Shown: positions 1-10,892 of the stretch, piece after piece
How the letters are laid out: each line of letters starts with the position of its first letter
Position numbering within the stretch: the first letter of the stretch is position 1
Source: Rhabdophis nuchalis
Lineage: Eukaryota; Chordata; Lepidosauria; Squamata; Natricidae
Length of the DNA stretch: 64,000 nt
NCBI GenBank assembly: GCA_039707465.1
Contig: CM077647.1
Coordinates: 175,828,663-175,892,662 of the forward strand
Direction: 5' to 3'
Notes under the pieces: model-generated
What the model was told of the DNA's origin: nothing
Databases searched by the model: none
What the model saw: the letters and a program-made list of their open reading frames with translations, nothing else
Position numbers and translations under genes: made by a program

Positions 1-41
1 CTCTTGCTACATTCCGTTGCACATTTTTCAGGCTCCTAACA
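1..41. mobile_element. End of an LTR (rest lies off the left edge)
   Basis: These bases match the last part of the LTR-like unit at 52296-52702, including the terminal TCCTAACA. The host sequence after it (from 42) also matches that after 52702, so the same LTR insertion is present in both duplicated blocks. Confidence 0.55.
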
Positions 42-174
42 AAGATATCCTTAACAAGTGGTTTGCTCTCCATGCTTGTTTCAATTTAGTTTCTGGACAT
101 TTTGTTACCAGACTAGGTTACAACATTAGCAGGATTTTCTCCTCCTCTTCTCCTTAGCTTGTAAAGGTCCTGTC
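42..174. other. Intergenic flank of the V1 block, paralogous to 52703-52833
   Basis: No gene seen. The stretch aligns closely with 52703-52833 and more loosely with 30780-30855. All three lie upstream of related V segments (V1, V12, V7), so this is part of a duplicated IGHV block. Confidence 0.6.
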
Positions 175-3100
175 AACCTTACAAGGAGGCGATGGATGGG
201 AGGTGAAGCCGGTATGGAGTAATGGAAGAAGCTTGCGAGAGGAGAGATTGGAAGAGAGAGACAGGAAGAGAGGAGAGGAGAGAAAGAGGGGAAGGAGATG
301 GATTGGAGATGGAGGAGAGATGGAGAGATGGATTGGAGAGATGGAGATGGAGTGGAGATGAAATGGTGATGGAAGGGAGATGGACTGATGGAGATGGATG
401 GAGTTGGAGATGGAGATGGAGGAGAAAAGAAAGAAGAAGGAGAAGGAGATTGAGAATGTGTCGAAGGTGCAGAAGAAAGAGAATGGATTGAGGGAAGCCA
501 AGCAGCCGGGTCGGAAACGGTGGAACAATGGCGCAGGAGGCCCAGGAAGATCTAAAGCGAGTGCCTTGGTCAGGAGGAAGTGAGCCAGGCCAGCACATGG
601 CAGCATCTTTCATCAGGCCACACGACAACCAACTAGTCGTGTGGTACTAGGTGCGGACTTGGGCCTGTGTGGCCGAAAAGAACAGTCGGCTGGGGTTCGT
701 GCAGGGACTAAAATTCGATCTGCCCTTATGCAGGACCCCAGACTGATAGACTAAGACTGTGAGACCAACTGATAATGGACTTTTTCCCTCCTGCCCCCCC
801 CCCTCCTAAGGTCATCTATTGCACTTTATTTACCTGTCACTTTATAGCTGCTCCCCTGGACTCTTAGCGGACTTGCTATTATCCCCCCGGACCTAGACGA
901 CCATCAGGGGTTCCAAATGTACTCTAGGCGTGATCTCCTTTGCTTGCGGGAGTCTCCGCTCTCACAGGCCTGGCCCCCTTATCTAAAACGGACCCACCTC
1001 GAGGATGGACTAATTGCTCCTGAGAGGTGGGCGAAGCGCAGACTCAGGGGTTTTTTATATAAACATTTTATTCGACTTTTAGGGGGTTCCAGGAAGGGGG
1101 GAGGGAGAGTCAGGTGGGGGTACGCCAAATGAAAGGGCCGGCAGGAAGCGGAAGTAGAGAAACGGAGGAGGGGGAAGGGGGGGTCATTTCCACTGAGGTA
1201 TTTTCCATCAATACGGTCTTGGGGAGGGGCAGGGGCGGTGGGAAGGGGGACGGACATTACCAGTTGGAGGACCGTGGCCGCTGGTTATGGGTGGTCACGC
1301 GCTCCAGCTCCCCCTGTCCCCATCGCAGACTAGCTTGGCAAGAACCACAGACCCGGGGCCCCAGGCTGATGCTATGCAATGCCAGGTCTGTGGCACAAAA
1401 AGCCCCCCTCATCCATGACCTTGTGTCAGAGGGAGACCCAGACCTTGTGGGCATTACGGAAACCTGGTTGGGCCACGAGGGAGGACATCCCCTCATAGAA
1501 ATGTGCCCACCAGGATACCGAGCTTTCCATCAGCCTAGGGCCCTAGGGAGGGGTGGGGGGTGGCGATTATGGTTAGGGAAGGTCTTGAGCCAAAGGAGAC
1601 CACGATCCCTCAGATGACCGGGTGCGAGTCCCTCCTTGTGAAGTGGGGCCTGGGGAGGCAGTTGGGCGTGTTAGTTGTATACCTGGCTCCTCGCTATACA
1701 ACAACAGCCCTGCCCGAGCTCCTAGAGGTGATAGCCGAGGTGGCGGTTGAGACCCCCAGACTTTTAGTCATTAGGGACTTTAACCTGCCGTCAGCGGGCG
1801 AAACCTCTGGGGTAGCTCGGGAGTTCATGGCTTCCATGACAGCCATTGACCTGACCCAGGTAGTTGTAGGCCCTACCCACGAGGGCGGACGCACCCTGGA
1901 TCTAATCTTCATCTCGGGACAGTGTAGTAGTGATCTGGGAATAGGGGATTTAGTCATCATACCCCTGTCATGGACAGATCACGCTCTCCTTCGGCTCGAC
2001 TTTCCGATCGCCGCACCTCACTGCGGGGAGGCCGAACCGGACATTCCCATATGGCTCTGCCCCAGGCTCCTGATGGACCCGGTAAGGTTCCAAAGGGAGC
2101 TTGGGCCAATTCCTGTGGACTTGCCCACGTGTCTCGACTGAGGACCTAGTGGCCGCATGGTTAACTGCGGCCACGGGGGCCTTGGACCGAGTCGCGCCCT
2201 TGCGGCCTCTCTTGCGGCGATGAACCACCTGGGCTCCTTGGTTTACCGAGGGGCTTAGGGAGATGAAGCGCAACAAGAGACGCCTAGAGAGCAAATGGAG
2301 ATCTTCTCACTCCGAAGCCGACCGAACACTAGTGAGAGACCATATTAGGACTTATTTAGTGGCGATAAGAGTGGCCAAACGTGAGTATTGTGCCACTCTT
2401 ATTGCATCCGCAGATAACCGCCCTGCCGCCCTGTTTGGGGTGACCTGCTCCCTCCTTCAACAGAGGCCGCGGGAAGCTCCTTTACAGGGTCGAGCAGAGA
2501 AATTTGGGACTTATCTGCAGGAGAAAATCACTCGGATTCGGAACGAGCTATCCTCCATCAACAGTGGTCCAGTCGAGCGGGCTGAGGCTGTTCTTGTGAC
2601 ACCATCTTGGGAGGAGTTTGATTTTGTTACCACAGAGGATATGGACAAGTTGTCAAAGAGACTTAGGGCTACCACATGTTTATTGGACCCGTGTCCCTCC
2701 TGGCTTGTACTGGCATCCTGGGAGACGACATGAGGCTGGCTCCAGGGCATTGTCAACGCATCTTTGAGTGAGGGGTCCTTGCCTACCGTCTTGAAAGATG
2801 CGGTAGTAAGGCCCCTCCTCAAGAAGCCGTCCCTGGATCCAACATTATTAGAGAACTATCGTCCTGTCTCCAACCTCCACTTTTTAGTGAAGGTTGTTGA
2901 GCATGTGGTGGCTCAACAATTTCCGCGACACTTGGAGGAAGTTGATTATGTAGACCCGCGCCAGTCCGGCTTCAGACCCGGGCACAGCACCGAGACGGCA
3001 TTGGTCACGTTGGTTGATGATCTCTGGAGGGCGCGGGATAGAGGATATTCCTCTATCCTAGTCCTATTAGACCTCTCAGCGACTTTTGATACCATCGACC

Positions 3101-4358
3101 ATGGTATCCCATTGCGCCAACTGGGGGGGTTGGGGCTGGGAGGCACCGTTTTGTGGTGGTTCTCGTCCTACCTCTCTGGTCGGTCGCAATGTGGAGGCAG
3201 AGGTCGGCCTCGAGGCCCCTCATATGTGGGGTTCCTCAGGGGTCGGTCCTCTCGCCCCTACTGTTCAACACATATATGAAGCCGCTGGGTGAGATCATCT
3301 GTGGTTTTGGAGTGGGATATCATCTGTACGTTGATGATACTCAGTTGAACATATCCACCCCAGACCACCACAACGATGCCGTCGAGGTTATGTCCCGGTG
3401 CTTGGAGGCCGTACGGATCTGGATGGGTAGTAACAAACTCAAGCTCAACCCGTCCAAGACTGAGTGGCTGTGGTTTCCGGCGCCCCGGTTCAGCCAGATT
3501 ATTCCAACTCTGGCCGTTGGGGGCGAAACACCGGCCCCCGTGGAGAGGGCGTGCAATTTGGGTGTCCTCCTGGATTCCCGACTGTCTATGGAAGATCATG
3601 TGGCAGCCGTGGCCAGGGGGGCGTTTCATCAGGTACGCCTGATGTGCCAATTGCACCCCTTACTTGACCGGGGTGCCTTACGCACAGTCACTCAAGCACT
3701 CGTCACCTCTCGACTCGACTACTGTAATGCTCTCTACATGGGGCTTCCCTTGAGGTGCACTCGAAAGCTGCAGCTAGTCCAGAATGCAGCCGCGTGGGTG
3801 ATTGCGGGAGCGCCTAGACACGCCCACATAACACCTATCCTGCGCGAGCTGCACTGACTTCCTGTGGTCTTTCGGGTGCGCTTCAAGGTTTTAACGACCA
3901 TCTTTAAAGCGCTCCATGGCTCGGGGCCTAGTTACATGCGAGACTGCCTCCTGCCCCATACATCCCTCAGACCGATACTCTCCCACAGAGAGGTCCTCCT
4001 CAAGGTGCCGTCGGCTGGACAATGCCGACTGGCGACACCCAGGGGAAGAGCCTTCTCTGTGGCGTGACCAGCCCTTTGGAACGACTTACCCCCTGAACTC
4101 CGCACCATCTCCGACCTCCGCCTCTTCCACAAGTGTCTGAAGACACATCTATTCCATCTAGCCGGCCTAGCGTAACCTCCATTACTGACTCCTAGATAGT
4201 TTTAAATTTGGGATTTTATTTCGGTTTTAGCACAGGATTTTTTAGAATAAGTTTTTTTTTAATTTTATTATGTTTTGTATATATTTTAACATTCCTGTGC
4301 GCCGCCCTGGGTCCGCTTGGAGAAGGGCGGGGTATAAATATAATAAATATAAATATAA
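175..4358 (+). mobile_element. L2-type LINE, near full length, decayed
   Basis: A non-LTR retrotransposon on the + strand. Coding remnants begin at 917 (MYSRRDLL) and run in several frames to about 4172. They show the apurinic endonuclease region (LMLCNARSV, about 1370; DFNLPS, about 1780) and a reverse transcriptase region ([14 protein letters not shown], about 2965; [13 protein letters not shown], about 3065; YVDDTQL near 3330 where the intact relative has YADDTQL). Frameshifts and stops (for example about 2141, 2733, 3857) make it non-coding. The purine-rich stretch 220-490 is probably its 5' UTR. The 3' end is a GCCCTGGGTCC...GGGCGGGGTATAAAT motif with an AATA-type tail. The paralogous site at about 52830 lacks the element. 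Clade L2 is inferred from the [12 protein letters not shown] RT. Confidence 0.8.
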
Positions 4359-4910
4359 TACCTGTGTGTTCTGAACTCAATTCATGGGGAGAAATAGGGT
4401 AGAGCTTGGATCACAGTGTCCTTAAACAAAATGAAGAGAATCGGAAAAAGTAGGGAAAGAAAACTATCTTGGTGTCCACAGATATAACAGCTGTCTTTCA
4501 ACATCTGAAGCTTTACCCAAAAAGAAGGGGTAGACTTTTTTTTCTCAGGTGATGTTCAAATGAATGTATTAAAAAGAAAAAAACAAAGAAGGAGGTTTCT
4601 ATACAATTTATCAATCATGGACCAGGCTGTCCAATGGCAGGTTTAGTTCTCTTCCACTAGTGGTCATCTCCAGTCATCAGTCAGAAGAACTAGAGAATAT
4701 CTCACACCAGATAAAGGGCAGGGCACTTTTATCTTTAACATTGGTGGTTAAAACTGCTAAGGCGGAAAAAATCTTACTTTTTCTGAATTTTGAAGGGGAG
4801 GTGAGAGGGAGGGAGCGAGGGAGGAAGGAAACAGCTGGGCTTTATCTAGATTCTCTAAATGAACACAAAGCCTCAAGGGCATTTCGCTTTCCAAGAGCAT
4901 CACTACGAAA
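4359..4910. other. Upstream flank of V1
   Basis: No gene. It matches 52834-53376 upstream of V12 and part of 30860-31400 upstream of V7. A purine-rich GAGGGAGGG tract lies at about 4795-4832, 80 bases before the V1 octamer, as in the other V units. Confidence 0.6.
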
Positions 4911-4946
4911 ATGCAAATATCATCATGAAACTTTCCTCTTTATAAG
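4911..4946 (+). promoter_or_regulatory. V1 promoter: octamer plus TATA-like box
   Basis: ATGCAAAT at 4911-4918 and TATAAG at 4941-4946. The octamer is the Oct-1/Oct-2 site of immunoglobulin V promoters. The gene behind it is dead. Confidence 0.8.
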
Positions 4947-5026
4947 CAGGCTCCTCAATTTACAGCTTTCCTTTTCCTTCGAATCGTACATGTCAGACTG
5001 GAGGAAAAAGACTTTAAAAACAGAGT

Positions 5027-5530
5027 ATGAATTTCTTCCTGTTTTGCTTTTCTGTCACAATTTTTAATTTTCCTGTACACCGCCCTGAGTCCATCTTGAT
5101 GGAGATAGGAGCGGTATATGAATCGAATAATAAATAATAAATAAATAAATAGCCATGACAAAATGTAAGAAAACAATTTTAGAGAAAGCAAGTGTGATTT
5201 CTGCTTTCAGGTGCACCTGAATCCTGGTAACTTCTTGACTCTTACTTTTTTTTAGGGTCCCTTTCTGAGGTTCAACTTGTGTCATCGGGGCCTGAAACTG
5301 TAAGACCAGGAGAAAAATCTCAATTTGCTCTGTAAAGTTACTGGTGTCTCCATCACTAGTAGTAGCTATGCTTGGAGCTGGGTCCGTCAGCCTCCAGGGA
5401 AACGCTTAGAATGGATAGCCAGAGTCTACCCCCATGATGGGAGAAAATCGTTTTCTTCTTCTCTTCAATGCGGCGCCAGCATTGCTTCAGACAACTCCAA
5501 GAATGAATATTCCCTCCAGTTGAAAAAATG
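5027..5530 (+). pseudogene. IGHV: IGHV segment V1, pseudogene
   Basis: A heavy-chain V segment broken three ways. (1) The leader exon starts at ATG 5027 but is split after CTGTCA by about 93 bases (5058-5150) resembling the 3' end of a LINE/SINE with an AATAAATA tail. The leader resumes as AGCCATGACAAAAT and ends at 5164 before GTAAG. (2) One extra A in the run at 5312-5317 shifts the frame, giving a stop at 5333-5335 (codon 23). (3) Similarity to V segments stops at about 5525, before the second conserved Cys, so no recombination signal is left. V9 carries the same leader insertion, so the two descend from one damaged ancestor. The V exon is closest to V7 and V12 (GPETVRPGE start). Confidence 0.88.
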
Positions 5531-6044
5531 ATGAGATTCTTCTACATCTAATGGAACATTCACAAGTCCAATTCAATGGATTGGACATCACCTTTAAAAC
5601 CCTTCATGGGATCAGACCTCAATACATGAGGAATCTTGCCTCAGTTGTATCTTCCTTTTGCACCCGAGACAAGCAGGGAGGGCATGCTGCATATCCATTG
5701 GTTAGGGAGTTTTCACTGACAGGATCGAGGAGGAGGGCTCTCCACTCCACTTTATAAAATATGTTATCCAGAGAATCCTCCCCATTCTTCCAGTTTTCCC
5801 AAATATGTTAAGACCTATGTTTTATCGTAGGGAACTAAAAGTATGTTGCATGTCTGGGGAATGGTTGGTGTCCAAAGGATACCTGTCCTGTTAACTTCCT
5901 TGCCTTTGAATTTTAATTTGATTTACTTTTCCAGGTAAATTTGATCTTGTTTTGCATCCAGTTTTTCGGCGATGTTTTTTATTAATATATTTATATGGCT
6001 TTATTTTATACTTGAAAACACCCCAGAGTCACTTAGCTGAGTCA
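5531..6044 (+). repeat. LINE 3'-end relict, first copy of a local tandem duplication
   Basis: The reading NGLDITFKTLHGIRPQYM resembles the C-terminal part of L2/CR1-type reverse transcriptases. The same repeat follows V9 (from about 42390), V12 (from about 54365) and lies at about 28480. The part from about 5690 on is repeated in tandem at 6220-6486. Confidence 0.5.
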
Positions 6045-6218
6045 ACAGCAATAAACAAACAAACAAACAAACAAAGCAATCAATAAATAAAGCTATCAAT
6101 AAATAAAGCAATCAATAAATAAAGCAATCAATAAATAAAGCAATCAATAAATAAAGCAATAAGAAATAAAGCAATAAGAAATAAAGCTATCAATAAATAA
6201 AGCAATCAATAAGAAATG
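6045..6218. repeat. AATAAATAAAGCAATC-type array 1
   Basis: An AT-rich tandem array of an about 16-base unit (AATAAATAAAGCAATC and variants such as AAGAAATAAAGCAAT), starting from an (AAAC)n-type tail. Confidence 0.85.
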
Positions 6219-6620
6219 GGTATATCCATTGGTTAGGGAGTTTTGACTGACAGGATCTAGGAGGAGGGCTCTCCACTCCACTTTATGAAATATGTTATCC
6301 AGAGAATCCTGTCCAAAGGATACCTGTCCTGTTAACTTCCTTGCCTTTGAATTTTAATTTGATTTACTTTTCCAGGTAAATTTGATCTTGTTTTGCATCC
6401 AGTTTTTCGGCGATATTTTTTATTAATATATTTATATGGCTTTATTTTATACTTGAAAACACCCCAGAGTCACTTCAATGAGTCGACAGCAATAAACAAA
6501 CAAACAAACAAACAAACAAAGCAATCAATACATAAAGCAATCAATAAATAAAGCAATCAATAAATAAAGCAATCAATAAATAAAGCAATCAATAAATAAA
6601 GCAATCAATAAGAAATGGGT
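6219..6620. repeat. Second copy of the local tandem duplication, with its own array
   Basis: Repeats 5690-6218 with few changes but lacks about 110 bases (5763-5868 of the first copy). The array portion is about 6487-6616. Confidence 0.75.
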
Positions 6621-6716
6621 ATTGATAATTTTGCCTAAAGATATGGATGTCTGATGTAAGACTGAAAAACTCATGTTCTACAAGGATGAGAAATGGTTAT
6701 ATTTTGTGATATGAGA

Positions 6717-6752
6717 GAGGGGGGAGGGAGGGAGGGAGAGAACGAGGGAAGG
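6717..6752. repeat. Purine tract upstream of the V2 promoter
   Basis: A GAGGGAGGGAGGG-type tract 75 bases before the octamer. An equivalent tract precedes every V unit in the window. Confidence 0.7.
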
Positions 6753-6827
6753 AGGTTTCCTGCAGGCCCTCCTAAAGAATATAAGCTCACCTTGCTTTCT
6801 AAGAGCTACTTTATAGCCCACTGATTT

Positions 6828-6860
6828 ATGCAAATATCATAAGGTTTTCTCCTTTAAAAG
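6828..6860 (+). promoter_or_regulatory. V2 promoter: octamer plus TTTAAAAG box
   Basis: ATGCAAAT at 6828-6835 and TTTAAAAG at 6853-6860; leader ATG at 6938. Confidence 0.88.
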
Positions 6861-6937
6861 CAGAAGTCTTTTTTTGATAGCCACATCTTCCTCAAAGTGT
6901 ACATGTTGAACAGGAGGAAAGTTTTTAAGGAACCATC

Positions 6938-7388
6938 ATGAATTGCTGTCTGTTCTTCTTTTTTCTAATAAACATGCCAAAATGTGAGGACACAATTTTA
7001 CAGAAAGCAACAATATGATTTCTTTTTCTGATGTATGTGAATTCTAATTTTTATTTCTCTTACTTCTCCAGGGTCCCTTTCTGAGGTACAACTTGTGTCA
7101 TCGGGGCCAGGAACTGTAAGACCAGCTCAAAATCTCAACTTGGTCTGTAAAGTTACTGGCGTCTCCATCACTGATAGAGGCTACATTTGGAACTGGGCCC
7201 GTCAGCCTCCAGGGAAAGGCTTGGAATGGATAGCCGGAATCAACCCCCATAATGGGGGGAAATGGTTCTCCTCTTCTCTTCAAAGCCGCACCACCATTTC
7301 TTCAGACAACTCCAAGAATGAATATTCCCTTCAGCTGAACTCCTTGTCAGCTGCTGACACTGCTGTGTATTATTGTGCGAGAGAGCGA
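6938..7388 (+). CDS. IGHV: IGHV segment V2, apparently functional
   Basis: Germline variable segment of an immunoglobulin heavy chain. Exon 1 is 6938-6983 (leader, [15 protein letters not shown] plus one base), followed by an 88-bp intron with GT (6984) and AG (7070-7071). Exon 2 starts at 7072, completes the leader (WSLS) and gives the mature domain from Glu at 7083 to 7388. Framework 1 contains [14 protein letters not shown] and the first Cys (NLVCKV). The core Trp is in [12 protein letters not shown], where WVRQ is usual, so Val is Ala here. Framework 3 ends [12 protein letters not shown]. The [10 protein letters not shown] motif and the 23-bp-spacer signal identify heavy chain rather than light chain. 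No stops or frameshifts. Closest relative in the window is V8 (both have RPAQNLNL). Confidence 0.93.
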
Positions 7389-7427
7389 CACAGTGACTGA
7401 TTTTGCCTTCTCTTCTGAACAAAAACA
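7389..7427 (+). promoter_or_regulatory. V2 recombination signal (23-RSS)
   Basis: Heptamer CACAGTG 7389-7395, spacer 23 bases, nonamer ACAAAAACA 7419-7427. Consensus heptamer; nonamer differs from ACAAAAACC at the last base. Confidence 0.95.
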
Positions 7428-7569
7428 GGAAACTTGTACTGACAGGGCATGCTCTGTTCCATGCAGCAAATCTATATTCAGACCCTGAAAGCATTTGAAT
7501 TTTTTGAGTAAAATCTGTCAGAAGAACTTTTTAATAAAAAAAATATACTTAGTCATTGATGTTTTTAAT

Positions 7570-7936
7570 GTAAGTTTGATGAAAAGAAGGACTATGGGGT
7601 GACATGATAGAAGTTTAAATATCTCAGGGTTTGCCCCAAAGAAGAGGGAGTCAAGCTATTCTCCAAGGCAACTGAGGGAAACACAAGAAGCAATAGGTGG
7701 AAACTAATCAAGGAGAGAAGCAACTTAGAACTAAGGAAAACTTTCCTGACAGTTAGAACAATTGATCAGTGGAACACAAGTTGCCTCCAGAAGTTGTGAA
7801 TGCCCCAACACTGGAAGTCTTTAAGAAGATGTTGGATAGCCATTTGTCTGAAATGGTACAGGGCTTCCTGCCTAGGCAGGGGGTTGGACTAGAAGACCTC
7901 CAAGGTCACCTCTAACTCTGCTATTGTATTGTATTG
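7570..7936 (+). mobile_element. CR1 LINE 3' fragment
   Basis: Matches the C-terminal coding part of CR1 ORF2 and its 3' end (GGGTTGGACTAGAAGACC), ending in an ATTGT-type tail. Frames are broken. The paralogous copy after V10 (47762-48135) keeps the whole fragment; the one after V4 is truncated. Confidence 0.75.
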
Positions 7937-8017
7937 TACAAGGTATGAAGCATGGACAAGGCCATTCAATGGTATGGTTGGTTCCCTTCTACTAATGGTC
8001 CATCTATTGATCGATTG

Positions 8018-8088
<71 letters not shown>
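8018..8088. repeat. (CTTT)n microsatellite
   Basis: Pure CTTT repeat; equivalents at 23050-23111 and 48209-48291 in the paralogous blocks. Confidence 0.95.
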
Positions 8089-8089
8089 A

Positions 8090-8770
8090 TCCTTTCTTTA
8101 TTTCTTTTATCTTTCTCCATTTCTTCCTCTTTCTTTCCTTTTTTATTTCCTTCCTTCCTTCCTTCTCCCTCTCCTCCCTTGTTTCTGGTATCAGATTTCC
8201 TTTTAGTCCTCTTGCTGAAAAGCAGAGATCAGTGTTGAAAATCAAAATAAAATGCATTAGGTATCTAACAAATGGAGAAAGGAGGCAATGCAGCCTAATC
8301 TCTTTTTCAAATTTCTCTCTTCAGATCCTCAAAGGAAGGGTAGAAGGCAGAGCTTTGATTGATTCTTTGAGAAAGGCAGAGAGGAGACAACACTCTCTCT
8401 TCCTTTATCATTCGGAAGAGATTTCCTCTAGGGGGCACCAAAGGGCTGCAAACCAGAAATGCAAATACAGGACAAGACCAATGTATGATATTAGCAGACA
8501 TAAAAAGAAGAACATTTCTAAGATATTTGGTGAAAAACCACCAGGTCTCTGTTTGGGGGCCTGGAGACAAAAACATCTGAAGAACAGTTGCAGGAATTGG
8601 GTCTAGAGAAAAGAAAGACTAGGGGTGACATGAGAGCAGTATTACAGTAGCATATTTTTTAAGAATGCAAGACGCACCAAGATTTTGAAGAGGCAAATTA
8701 AAAAAAACGTTTTTGCACTCTGCAGACCTCCCAAAAATGGTCCGTTTTTTGTGAAAATGAGCCTGTTTTT
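8090..8770. other. Intergenic part of the V2-V3 block
   Basis: Pyrimidine-rich, then single-copy-looking sequence repeated in the V4-V5 block (about 23110-23805) and V10-V11 block (about 48292-48985). Open frames here follow the CTTT repeat and do not resemble proteins. Confidence 0.6.
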
Positions 8771-8774
8771 TTCC

Positions 8775-9282
8775 CATTTCATTTATTAAACTTATATACT
8801 GCTCCCTTTCCCAAAAGGGACTCACAGGAAATTAAACCCACAGGGGCACACAGGGACGCAGAGAAACGCAAAAGGGATGCACAGGAAATTAAAAAACATA
8901 TATAAACATGACAATGTACAAAATTTAAAATCAAATTAAATTATTAACCTTGTGCTAAAATTTACAATAAATTAAAACTATTTCCCTTAAAAACCAATTA
9001 AAACAATTTAATTTCCAGCTAAAGGCTAGGTAGAGTTAGGCCAGGCCGGCCTGTTGGAAAAAATAAGTCTTGAGTTTCTGGCGGAAGGAGCGGAGGTCCG
9101 TGGCTGTTCTAAGTTCGGGGAGTAGGTCGTTCCAGAGGGTTGGGCCCACCACAGAGAAGGCCCTTCCCCTGGGCGTCGCCCGCTGGCATTGCCTAGTGGA
9201 CGGCACCTGGAGAAGTCCCTCTCTGTGGGAGAGAATCAGCCGCAGAAATGTATGGGGGAGGATGTGATCCCGTAGATAGTCT
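8775..9282 (-). mobile_element. L2-type LINE 3' fragment, only in this block
   Basis: Reverse-strand end of an L2 ORF (protein motif near SLWERISRRN read antisense) with a 3' terminal region at about 8790-8825. The paralogous sites at about 23810 and 48985 read straight through, so this copy inserted after the V2-V3, V4-V5 and V10-V11 blocks separated. Confidence 0.75.
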
Positions 9283-9640
9283 TTAAGGCATTAATAGTCT
9301 TTAGGAGGTTGCTAGAGTGTCCCTGGGGGCTGAGGGGGAAGAATTGAGGAAGTAATGGCTCCTTCAGGCAAGAGACCCTATAACATTTCAGACAAGAGGA
9401 TTCCCAGTATATTCTTAACAGCTTCCAGTAATGGAGCATCCCCAACATCTGGAGGCAAATTGTTCAACTGATGGATTCTCGTATTCATCGTCAGGAAATT
9501 TCCCATCAGTTTTAGGTATCTTTGGAATTCTGCCTCTCCAAGTGAGGAACAGCATTGAGGATCAGTCCCCTTACCTCAGCTCTTTATATGTGTTAAATGT
9601 AGATAATTCTGGTTTTGAAAGTCCAAGAGGGATGTGAATG
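9283..9640 (-). mobile_element. CR1-like LINE fragment (antisense)
   Basis: Read on the minus strand, 9380-9500 gives a CR1 C-terminal-like series (NNLPPDV.DAPLLEAFKN...). Shared with 23826-24180 and 49000-49360. Confidence 0.5.
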
Positions 9641-9721
9641 CCAGACATAATAAATAAAGCAATAAATAAGCAATGGGTATGGAGAGGTTTGCCCAAAGAT
9701 CTGGATGGCTGATGTCTAGTT

Positions 9722-10082
9722 TAATGAAAAGAAGGACTAGGGGAGACATGATAGCAGTCTTGTGATATCTCAGAGGCTGCCACAAAGAAGAAGAAGTGAA
9801 ACTATTCTCCAAGGTACCTGAGGGCAGAACAAGAAGCAATGGGTGGAAACTAATCAAGGAGAGGAGCAACTTAGAACTAAGGAGAAATTTCCTGACAGTT
9901 AGAACAATGAATCAGTGGAACAGCTGGCCTCCAGAAGTTGTGAATGCCCCAACACTGGATGGCTTTAAGAAGATGTTGGATAGCCATTTGTCTGAAATGT
10001 TTTAGGGTTTCCTGCCTAGGCAGGGGGTTGGACTAGAAGACCTCCACGTCCCCTCCAACTCTGCTATTGTATTGTATTATTG
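9722..10082 (+). mobile_element. CR1 LINE 3' fragment
   Basis: Reads as a CR1 ORF2 C-terminus (SNLELRRNFLTVRTMNQWNS, FKKMLDSHLSEM) followed by its 3' end and an ATTGT tail. Paralogous to 24245-24612. Confidence 0.8.
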
Positions 10083-10291
10083 AATTAAGACTGTGAAAAA
10101 CTGACTTGTTCTACAAGGATGAGAAATGGTTTTGTATTGAGATCTGTTGAAGGAGGGAAGGGAGGAAGGGAGGAGGAAGAGAGGAGGAAGGGAAGGAGAG
10201 AGAGATGGAGAGAGGGAGGTTTCCTGCAGAATCTCCTAAAGAATACAAGCTCACCTTGCTTTCTCAGACCTATTTTATACCACACAGATTT

Positions 10292-10324
10292 ATGCAAATA
10301 TCATAAGGACTTCTCCTTTAAAAG
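10292..10324 (+). promoter_or_regulatory. V3 promoter: octamer plus TTTAAAAG box
   Basis: ATGCAAAT at 10292-10299, TTTAAAAG at 10317-10324. A purine tract (10153-10220) precedes it. Confidence 0.88.
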
Positions 10325-10402
10325 CAGATCTCTCTTTTTGATAGCCACATTTTCCTCAAAGTGCACACATTAAATTGGAGGAAATTTGTTTAAGGAACCA
10401 TC

Positions 10403-10853
10403 ATGAATTACTGGCTGTTCTTCTTTTTTCTCTTAACCATGCCAAAATGTGAGGACACAATTTTAGAGAAAGCAGCAATATTATTTCTTTGCCCAATGAA
10501 CGTGAATTCTAATTTTTATTTCTCTTACTTTTATAGGGTCCCTTTGTGATGTTCAACTTGTGTCATCAGGGCCTGGAACTGTAAGACCAGGTCAAAATCT
10601 CAATTTGGTCTGTAAAGTTACTGGTGTCTCCATCACTAGTAGTAGCTATGTCTGGCACTGGGTCCGTCAACCTCCAGGGAAAGGCTTAGAATGGATAGCC
10701 GGAATCTTCCCCTATGGTAGTGGGAAATGGTTTTCATCTTCTCTTCAAAGCCGCACCACCATCGCTTCAGACAACTCCAGGAATGAGTTTTCCTTTCAGT
10801 TGATCTCCATGGCAGCTTCTGACACTGCTGTGTATTATTGTACAAGAGAGAGG
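10403..10853 (+). CDS. IGHV: IGHV segment V3, apparently functional
   Basis: Leader exon 10403-10448 ([15 protein letters not shown]), 88-bp intron, V exon 10537-10853. Mature domain starts [10 protein letters not shown] at 10548; Asp replaces the usual Glu, and the leader ends WSLC. First Cys in NLVCKV, core Trp in [14 protein letters not shown], second Cys in DTAVYYCTRER. No stops. The 5' flank to the leader nearly matches that of V5, but everything after the V exon matches the flank of V7, so this segment sits at a recombination or gene-conversion junction. Followed by a consensus signal. Confidence 0.93.
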
Positions 10854-10892
10854 CACAGTGAGTGATTTTGTCTTCTCTACCAAACAAAAACA
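10854..10892 (+). promoter_or_regulatory. V3 recombination signal (23-RSS)
   Basis: CACAGTG 10854-10860, 23-base spacer, ACAAAAACA 10884-10892. Confidence 0.95.

Noticed and set aside
5064..5285. Frames over V1 and V9 leaders on the minus strand
   Set aside because: Antisense of the leader, intron and LINE tail; no protein similarity.
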